A stretch of 12,469 nt of DNA from Planctomycetaceae bacterium (GTDB lineage Bacteria; Planctomycetota; Planctomycetia; Planctomycetales; Planctomycetaceae), in contig JAGQQT010000061.1 of NCBI GenBank assembly GCA_020426065.1, forward strand, positions 1-12,469, given 5' to 3'. The position numbers and the translations under genes are program-made. Position 1 is the stretch's first letter. Each line of letters begins with the position of its first letter. The notes below the pieces were generated by a model. It was given only the letters and a program-made list of their open reading frames with translations. It ran no database searches and was not told the DNA's origin. This document shows positions 7,326-12,469 of the stretch, one piece after another.

Positions 7326-8204
7326 TCAAATTCGATCAGCAATATGGCGTTCCACACGCCGGAAATAGGCCATTCCTCCCAAGGTCAATAATACCAGACC
7401 AATGAAAGAAATCACAATTGCCTGCAAGGGTGGAGCGGCATGTCCCAGCAGTGACCAGCGAATTCCTTCGATAATCCCGACCATGGGATTGAACTGATAC
7501 AGGAATTGCCAGCGTCCCGGAATCAGAGACCCACTCTCATAAATGACAGGGCTGAAATAAAAACCAATCTGCATCAGAAACGGCACGATATACCCGATAT
7601 CTCGGTACAATCCATTTGCCGCAGAAAGCCACAGACTCAACGAAGCAGCGGCCAGCAACGTCATCAGAATAAAGACCGGAAGTACAAGAATCTGAACAGG
7701 AGGGACAATCTGGTACCAGAGCATCATCAGAATCAATAGTGCCAGACCGACAAGGAAATCGACAAAGCTCGTCACAATGGCTGCAATCGGCAGAGCTGCT
7801 CTCGGAAAGTAGACCTTGGTAATCAGGTTCTGGTTGGTAACCAGGCAGGCACTGGCCTTGGTGACTGAACCAGCAAACAGAAACCAGGGGAGCAACCCAC
7901 AAAAAGCTACGATCGGATAAGGTACCGATTCATCAGCCGGCGTACGGCCAAGCAACCCAAACAGGAGTGTGAAAATCGCCATCGTCACCAGTGGTTGCAG
8001 CATGGCCCAGGCAATGCCCACATAGGCCTGTCGATATTGAACTTTCAGGTCCCGGATACTCAGCATCCGCAATAGTTCACGGTATCGCCACAACTCACCC
8101 AGATTCAGCAGGTGTTCATATTGACCAGCAACATGCCAGATCAGTTGTCTCTCCACATCCTGAGCATGATTCAGAGTCGAGGTTTCAGAAGGCTGATCAG
8201 TCAT
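7326..8204 (-). CDS. wzm: Polysaccharide ABC exporter permease (ABC-2 type, Wzm-like)
   Basis: Membrane subunit that moves a lipid-linked polysaccharide across the inner membrane. From the ATG at 8204 the protein has 292 residues. RDLKVQYRQA (51-60) is the amphipathic segment before the first membrane helix and is typical of ABC-2 permeases. Hydrophobic segments lie near 62-86, 95-115, 136-162, 170-195, 205-222 and 262-281, giving the expected six. NPMVGIIEGIRW (239-250) is the conserved extracytoplasmic block before the last helix. The frame stays open upstream to a GTG at 8423, which would add 73 Cys- and Arg-rich residues. That extension has no family resemblance, so it is treated as untranslated leader. 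No good ribosome-binding site is seen for either start. It is first in the eight-gene block and forms a pair with the ATPase. Confidence 0.9.
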   Translation of the reverse strand: MTDQPSETSTLNHAQDVERQLIWHVAGQYEHLLNLGELWRYRELLRMLSIRDLKVQYRQAYVGIAWAMLQPLVTMAIFTLLFGLLGRTPADESVPYPIVAFCGLLPWFLFAGSVTKASACLVTNQNLITKVYFPRAALPIAAIVTSFVDFLVGLALLILMMLWYQIVPPVQILVLPVFILMTLLAAASLSLWLSAANGLYRDIGYIVPFLMQIGFYFSPVIYESGSLIPGRWQFLYQFNPMVGIIEGIRWSLLGHAAPPLQAIVISFIGLVLLTLGGMAYFRRVERHIADRI

Positions 8205-8353
8205 TGTGGAGTTTGGGTGCTGTTCAAGAGAAACGGAGGCACCAGATCGGCCTGGCTTCAAACAATATCGGGATCCGGAAAGGACATCTTGATTCTGCAG
8301 AATAGACCGCCACCAGCCCTGTTCACAAGATCTTATCATGAGATTCGGTGCTC

Positions 8354-8364
8354 TGCAAATTGCA
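8354..8364. repeat. Short palindrome in divergent spacer
   Basis: TGCAAATTGCA has 5-base arms around a central A. It sits 33 bases from the larger inverted repeat in the same spacer. It could be a half of an operator region or chance; it is recorded because the spacer has few other features. Confidence 0.25.
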
Positions 8365-8396
8365 TCATGGCACAGACTTACCATCAATTGCCTGAC

Positions 8397-8412
8397 TTTT
8401 CGTTCACGAAAA
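8397..8412. promoter_or_regulatory. Inverted repeat, possible operator in divergent spacer
   Basis: TTTTCGTTCACGAAAA has perfect 7-base arms (TTTTCGT and ACGAAAA) around a two-base centre. The size and symmetry suit binding by a dimeric helix-turn-helix regulator. It lies 125 bases before the sulfatase start and about 190 before the permease start. No regulator gene is next to it, and only one copy was noticed, so the function is inferred from position and symmetry alone. Confidence 0.3.
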
Positions 8413-8537
8413 TCTGACTTCACCCAATCGAGATAATCGCGTCCTCAGGCTGGACCTGTTATCGTGACTGATCATATCTGAACAACATTCTTTACCAGAC
8501 CCCGATCAGGTGTCCCAGAGATAAGTGACTCCACTGC

Positions 8538-9914
8538 ATGTTTCAACGCCTTCATTTCCCTGGATTCCTGCTGGTCCTGGTACTCCTGATTGCAGCAACA
8601 GACTCTCACGCTGCAGAGTCCCGTCTGCCCAATGTGATTTACATCATGCTGGATGATGCCGGTTATGCAGATTTTTGTCCGCAAGGTTCCGGTCTGGTTC
8701 AAACTCCCTATTTCGATCGGATGTGCCGCGAGGGAATGCAGTTTACCGATCATTACTCCGGCTCCTGTGTCTGTGCACCCACACGTTGCGTATTGATGAC
8801 GGGTTTGCACACTGGACATTGCCGCCGTCGAGACAACCAGGCTGCGGCTGCTCGCGATCAGACCGATGAAAACGGACTGGTATTCCTCAAGGATGAAGAT
8901 GTAACGGTCGCTGAAGTTCTGCAGCAGGCGGGTTATTACACCGCTGGAATCGGCAAATGGGGGCTGGGCAATCCCGGCTCAGTAGGATCACCAGACAAAC
9001 AGGGGTTCGATCATTTTCTGGGTTACCTGGATCAGGTTCATGCTCATAACCATTACACCGACTGGCTCTGGGAAGATGGTAATAAGCGAGAGACTGGTAA
9101 TCGGTACTCACATGACATCTTCGAAGAAGAAACCCTGCAGGTCATCCGCAAGGTGAAGGATCGTCCGTTCTTCCTGTACCTGCCGTATTGCCTCCCCCAT
9201 GGTGACTATGTCATTCCCGAGGAAGATCCCGCTTTCGACCTCTACAAAAATCAGCCATGGCCCAGGCAGGTCATCAATTACGCCGCCATGATTACCCGGG
9301 CAGATCGGACGGTCGGGAAGATTCTGGATCTGCTGGCGGAATTGAACATCGATCAAAATACGCTCGTGTTTTACACCTCGGATAACGGGCCAAACACTCC
9401 GTTCGTGAAACAGCTCCATTCCAACGCTCCTTTCCAGGGAATCAAACGGACTCTCTACGAAGGTGGGATTCGAGCGGCGATGGTTGCCCGGTGGCCAGGG
9501 ACAATTGCGCCACGGACTCAATCTGATTTCGCTTGGGATATGCGGGACGTCTTTCCCACCCTCTGCGAGTTGGCAGGTGTCGAGTCACCGGATCATCTGG
9601 ATGGGATTTCGATCCTGCCCATTCTGAAAGGGCAAGCTCCGCCGGAACGTTCACACCTGTATTGGGAATTTCCAGTCAACTCTCAGCAGGCAGTGCGGAT
9701 CGGAAACTGGAAAGGACTCCGTATGGGCACGAAAAGTCCCATTCTGCTGTTTGATCTGGCGGCCGATCCGGGAGAAACCAAAAACCTGGCCAGTCAGCAT
9801 CCGCAGATCATCCAGCAGATGGCCGAAATCATGCAGGAGTCTCATACCCCCAGCAAGTTCTGGCCAATGAAAGAAACCATCAAAACAGGGAAAGCAGCAA
9901 AGAAGAATCCCTGA
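8538..9914 (+). CDS. Secreted type I sulfatase, CAPTR motif
   Basis: Arylsulfatase-type hydrolase that removes sulfate esters, probably from polysaccharides outside the cytoplasm. Of 458 residues, the first 25 form a Sec signal peptide (hydrophobic 9-20, cleavage near SHA-AES). Metal ligands D39 and D40 lie in IMLDDAGY, and D282 and N283 in YTSDNGP. The formylglycine site is C79 in CAPTR (79-83) followed by the LMTG block. K140 in GIGKWGLG, H221 in CLPHGD and K304 in GIKRTLYEGGIR complete the active site. The fourth motif position is Thr where Ser or Ala is most usual, and C77 and C84 flank the modified cysteine. Activity needs a formylglycine-generating enzyme encoded elsewhere. The C-terminal tail is Lys-rich. 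No strong ribosome-binding site precedes the ATG. The substrate cannot be told from sequence. Confidence 0.92.
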   Translation: MFQRLHFPGFLLVLVLLIAATDSHAAESRLPNVIYIMLDDAGYADFCPQGSGLVQTPYFDRMCREGMQFTDHYSGSCVCAPTRCVLMTGLHTGHCRRRDNQAAAARDQTDENGLVFLKDEDVTVAEVLQQAGYYTAGIGKWGLGNPGSVGSPDKQGFDHFLGYLDQVHAHNHYTDWLWEDGNKRETGNRYSHDIFEEETLQVIRKVKDRPFFLYLPYCLPHGDYVIPEEDPAFDLYKNQPWPRQVINYAAMITRADRTVGKILDLLAELNIDQNTLVFYTSDNGPNTPFVKQLHSNAPFQGIKRTLYEGGIRAAMVARWPGTIAPRTQSDFAWDMRDVFPTLCELAGVESPDHLDGISILPILKGQAPPERSHLYWEFPVNSQQAVRIGNWKGLRMGTKSPILLFDLAADPGETKNLASQHPQIIQQMAEIMQESHTPSKFWPMKETIKTGKAAKKNP

Positions 9915-9976
9915 ATTACGACCGTATGCTGCTCTGGACAATTTGCTTTTGAATTCGATTCCCGGGAACAGATCGC

Positions 9977-11428
9977 ATGATGAAAAGCCGCTTCCTTCTC
10001 TTTCTGACCGCCTGCATTCTCTGCTCATTCCCGACACTGGCTGGAGCCAGACAGCCGAACATCCTGCTGATTGTTTCTGATGATCAGGGATACAACGATC
10101 TGGGAGTCCTCAATCCCGATCTGATCACGCCCCATCTGGATCGAATCGCGCGGGAAGGCGTTCGGCTCACCAGTTTCTATGTCACCTGGCCTGCCTGCAC
10201 GCCCTCTCGGAGCGGCCTGCTTTCCGGGCGATATCCTCAGCGGAATGGTGTCTATGACATGATCCGGAACGAAGCCCCGGACTACGGATACAAATATCGC
10301 CCGGCAGAGTATGAAGTCACCTTTGAACGGATCGGCGGCATGGATGTGCGGGAAAAACTGCTTCCACAATATCTGAAAGCCGCGGGTTATCGGACCGCGA
10401 TTTATGGGAAATGGGACCTGGGGTCGTTGCAGAGATTTTTGCCGGCCAGCAAAGGGTTTGATGACTTTTATGGATTCGTGAATACGGGAATCGATTATTT
10501 CACCCACGAGCGGTACGGCGTGCCCAGCATGTACCGGAATTTCTCTCCGACCCAGGAAGACAAAGGAACTTACTGTACCGATCTGTTCAAACGGGAAGCC
10601 CTCCGCTTTCTGGATGAAGTGGGCAACGAAGAACCATTCTTTCTGTATCTGCCGTTCAATGCGCCTCACTCATCTTCGGCACTGGAATCAGACATTCGGA
10701 CCACTGTTCAGGCACCGGATGAATACAAGGAAATGTATCCCCCCGTTGATCCAGAGTATCGAACGGTTGAAAATTATCGAGGACAGGGAGCAGCCCGCGT
10801 TGTGACACCTGCCGCCCGCCAGCGAGATTATCGAGCAGCGGTGACATGTATGGATGCCGCGATTGGTGCGGTACTCAAAAAGCTGGAACAGCAGAAGAAG
10901 CTCGAGAACACGATAGTCATCTTCTTTTCCGATAACGGCGGGAGCGGCGGCGCGGATAACCAGCCACTCCGGGGACATAAATCCCAGATGTGGGAAGGGG
11001 GAATTCGTGTTCCCTGCCTGATCCGCTGGCCCGCTGGAAACGTTCCGGCGGGAGCTGTCAGCGATGAGTTCCTGACCAGCCTCGAACTGGTTCCCAGCCT
11101 GCTGTCTGCTGCAGGAGCGGAACGCGATTCGGAAATCGTGCTGGATGGCTACAACTGGTGGGATGCCGTTCGTGGACAGCAGCCTTCACCCAGAACGGAA
11201 ATGTTCTGGCAACGCCGGGACGACCTCGCCGCTCGAGTTGGTGATTACAAACTGGTTCGGCTGGGAGACAAACCGGATCAGTTGTTCGATCTCTCTCGCG
11301 ATTTGAGCGAAAAGCTGGATCTCTCTAAGGAAAGGCCGGAGTTGCTGAAACAGATGCAGGAACATGTTGACCGCTGGCATCTGCAAATGCAGGCAGCCGA
11401 ACCACGTGGTCCGTTTCGTGATTTTTGA
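9977..11428 (+). CDS. Secreted type I sulfatase, CTPSR motif
   Basis: Second sulfatase, 62 bases after the first and probably co-transcribed. Of 483 residues, the first 24 look like a Sec signal peptide (cleavage near AGA-RQ). LTAC at 10-13 matches a lipobox loosely, but the hydrophobic stretch before it is too short to favour a lipoprotein. D35 and D36 (VSDDQGYND), C74 in CTPSR (74-78) with SGLLSGR, K145 in YGKWDLG, H231 in NAPHS, D319 and N320 in FSDNGG and K335 in RGHKSQMWEGGIR form the complete active site. Compared with the first sulfatase it has a longer stretch (about 235-285) between the histidine motif and the metal-binding SDN. Overall it resembles the GALNS/arylsulfatase A group common in planctomycetes. 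Two ATGs are adjacent (9977 and 9980); either could be used. The substrate is unknown. Confidence 0.92.
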   Translation: MMKSRFLLFLTACILCSFPTLAGARQPNILLIVSDDQGYNDLGVLNPDLITPHLDRIAREGVRLTSFYVTWPACTPSRSGLLSGRYPQRNGVYDMIRNEAPDYGYKYRPAEYEVTFERIGGMDVREKLLPQYLKAAGYRTAIYGKWDLGSLQRFLPASKGFDDFYGFVNTGIDYFTHERYGVPSMYRNFSPTQEDKGTYCTDLFKREALRFLDEVGNEEPFFLYLPFNAPHSSSALESDIRTTVQAPDEYKEMYPPVDPEYRTVENYRGQGAARVVTPAARQRDYRAAVTCMDAAIGAVLKKLEQQKKLENTIVIFFSDNGGSGGADNQPLRGHKSQMWEGGIRVPCLIRWPAGNVPAGAVSDEFLTSLELVPSLLSAAGAERDSEIVLDGYNWWDAVRGQQPSPRTEMFWQRRDDLAARVGDYKLVRLGDKPDQLFDLSRDLSEKLDLSKERPELLKQMQEHVDRWHLQMQAAEPRGPFRDF

Positions 11429-11466
11429 TTCGAGATCAAAGAGAAGTTCAAAATTGTTGATTGAGT

Positions 11467-11473
11467 AGAGGAG
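11467..11473 (+). promoter_or_regulatory. Ribosome-binding site deciding the SRPBCC start
   Basis: AGAGGAG lies five bases before the ATG at 11479. It is the clearest Shine-Dalgarno sequence in the window. It favours this ATG over the in-frame TTG at 11461, which would place the site inside the coding region. Confidence 0.6.
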
Positions 11474-11478
11474 TACGT

Positions 11479-11922
11479 ATGAAACCGATTTCAGCCACTC
11501 GCCAGATTCACGCATCTGTTGAACAGGTCTTCCGGACTGTGGCTGATATCAACAACTATTCTGCTGCCGTACCCCACATCATCAAGGTTGAGTTTCTTTC
11601 GGAGCAACAGACAGGTGTGGGGACCCGTTTTCGGGAAACGCGGTTGATGAATCAGCGGGAAGAATCGACCATCCTGGAAGTCACTGAATACGTTGAGGAT
11701 GAAATGATCCGGCTGGTCTCCGATGCGGGAGGCACGATCTGGGATTCTCAGTTCACCGTGGTTCCGAATGGAGACGTTGTGGACCTCAACATGAGAATGG
11801 AAATCAAACCGTACAAACTTATGGCGAGACTTTTCATGCCGCTGATCCGTAATATGGTGGTCAAAGGCGTTGAGAAAGATATGGATTGCGTCAAACAGTG
11901 GTGTGAAGAACACTCTTCGTAA
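11479..11922 (+). CDS. SRPBCC / polyketide cyclase-like small protein
   Basis: The 147 residues have the pattern of the START-like SRPBCC fold (polyketide_cyc2 type). An opening strand ISATRQIHASVEQVFRTVADINNYSAAVPHI (about 4-34) joins strand 1 to the paired short helices. Alternating strands follow, then a long C-terminal helix from about 118 (KLMARLFMPLIRNM) that closes the hydrophobic cavity. Members bind or modify hydrophobic ligands, but the family gives no specific function here. There is no signal peptide or membrane segment, so it is probably cytoplasmic. The start is the ATG at 11479, five bases after AGAGGAG. It lies 50 bases after the second sulfatase, and no terminator was seen between them. 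Nothing ties it functionally to the sulfatases. Confidence 0.8.
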   Translation: MKPISATRQIHASVEQVFRTVADINNYSAAVPHIIKVEFLSEQQTGVGTRFRETRLMNQREESTILEVTEYVEDEMIRLVSDAGGTIWDSQFTVVPNGDVVDLNMRMEIKPYKLMARLFMPLIRNMVVKGVEKDMDCVKQWCEEHSS

Positions 11923-12001
11923 TCCGACTCTTTCAGAGATTCAGGTTGAGTGAGCCAAATCAGTTCGAGATTCTGTTTTTGGAAATGCAAGATTCCTTCA
12001 G

Positions 12002-12469
12002 ATGAGCACTCCCTCCAATGTCACTCAGATTTTACGCCGACTTGAAGAGGGTGATTCTTGCGCTGCAGAGAATCTGCTGCCCATTGTCTATGAGGAACTT
12101 CGGCAACTCGCTGCAGACAGGTTAAAGCAGGAGAAGCCGGGACAGACTCTGCAGGCCACGGCCCTGGTCCACGAAGCCTGGCTCAGACTGGTCGATGTGG
12201 ATTATGTCCAGCAATGGTCTGGCAGAAGGCACTTTTTTGGAGCAGCTGCGGAAGCGATGCGTCGCATTCTGATAGAAAAAGCCCGTCGTAAGCATCGGGA
12301 AAAACATGGCGCGGACTGGCAACGGATCACGATCGAACTGGACGAAATCCCCGAGGCATCCCAGGAATCACAGCTGGAATCGGTGGATGTTGCATTGCAG
12401 AAGTTTGAGCAGATCGATCCGGTCGGGTGTGAACTGGTAAAACTCCGCTACTTTGCCGGGCTATCGCTA
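12002..12469 (+). CDS. ECF-type RNA polymerase sigma factor, C-terminus cut by window
   Basis: The reading frame runs from ATG 12002 to the last base without a stop, giving 156 residues. Related proteins are about 185-200 long, so the end is missing only because the window stops. Region 2 covers about 18-98: LLPIVYEELRQLA (25-37), LQATALVHEAWLRLV (50-64) and FFGAAAEAMRRILIEKARRK (78-97). These blocks are those of the TIGR02999 group, which is abundant in planctomycetes. Region 4 begins near 130 (ALQKFEQIDPVGCELVKLRYFAG) and is incomplete. It should direct RNA polymerase to a specific promoter set. In planctomycetes such genes are often followed by a Ser/Thr protein kinase that may control them; that gene would lie outside. 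No Shine-Dalgarno is obvious. Confidence 0.92.
   Translation, partial: MSTPSNVTQILRRLEEGDSCAAENLLPIVYEELRQLAADRLKQEKPGQTLQATALVHEAWLRLVDVDYVQQWSGRRHFFGAAAEAMRRILIEKARRKHREKHGADWQRITIELDEIPEASQESQLESVDVALQKFEQIDPVGCELVKLRYFAGLSL

Larger units (their letters stand above)
8205..8537. promoter_or_regulatory. Divergent intergenic spacer between exporter operon and sulfatases
   Basis: These 333 bases separate the minus-strand exporter/Pse operon from the plus-strand sulfatases, so both promoters should lie here. I found no clean -35/-10 pair on either strand. Two palindromes are visible, at 8354-8364 and 8397-8412. Part of the spacer (8205-8423) is an open frame continuous with the permease, but it does not look like protein. 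No RNA gene or riboswitch was recognised. Confidence 0.5.

Noticed and set aside
8369..8383. TGGCAC-like sequence as a sigma-54 promoter
   Set aside because: The -12 element does not fit: TACC occurs where TTGC is required at the proper spacing.
8205..8423. 73-residue N-terminal extension of the permease from a GTG at 8423
   Set aside because: The extension is rich in Cys, Arg and Ser, resembles no ABC-2 permease N-terminus, and the protein from the ATG at 8204 already has normal family length.
10025..10669. 214-codon minus-strand open frame opposite the second sulfatase
   Set aside because: Shadow of a gene with a complete set of sulfatase active-site motifs on the other strand.
11423..11439. 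TTTGAT/ATCAAA hairpin at the end of the second sulfatase as a terminator
   Set aside because: The stem is only six AT-rich pairs, overlaps the stop codon, and has no U-tract after it.
11461..11478. TTG start six codons upstream for the SRPBCC protein
   Set aside because: It would translate the AGAGGAG ribosome-binding site that is ideally placed for the ATG at 11479.

Overview
The window looks like chromosomal DNA from a planctomycete, possibly a Gimesia/Rubinisphaera-type organism. This is an inference from moderate GC, weak or absent Shine-Dalgarno sequences, two tandem secreted sulfatases and a TIGR02999-type ECF sigma factor, all common in that phylum. No rRNA, tRNA, CRISPR, insertion sequence or integrase was seen.

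Left and centre (203-8204, minus strand) is one tightly packed eight-gene block. In transcription order it holds an ABC-2 polysaccharide permease (wzm-like), its ATPase with a Wzt-type C-terminal extension, then pseB, pseC, pseF, pseG, a small formyltransferase-family gene and pseI. Junctions range from 4-base overlaps to a 27-base gap, so it reads as a single operon. The Pse genes supply nearly the whole route from UDP-GlcNAc to CMP-pseudaminic acid: 4,6-dehydration with C5 epimerisation, C4 amination, N-acylation, UDP removal, PEP condensation and CMP activation. The usual N-acetyltransferase PseH is absent. A formyltransferase overlaps pseG at that place, which suggests a 7-N-formyl pseudaminic acid. 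The ABC pair suggests that the Pse-containing glycan, or its carrier chain, is exported by the ABC-dependent route. No glycosyltransferase lies inside the window.

Between the two transcription directions is a 333-base divergent spacer (8205-8537) with a 16-base inverted repeat and a shorter palindrome. It should carry the promoters for both sides.

Right side (8538-12469, plus strand) holds two secreted type I sulfatases (CAPTR and CTPSR formylglycine motifs), an SRPBCC/polyketide-cyclase-like small protein with the clearest ribosome-binding site in the window, and the first 156 codons of an ECF sigma factor cut off by the window edge.

The first 202 bases hold no gene that can be supported. 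The most interesting element is the formyltransferase replacing PseH in an ABC-exporter-linked pseudaminic acid operon. The rest is typical for the phylum.
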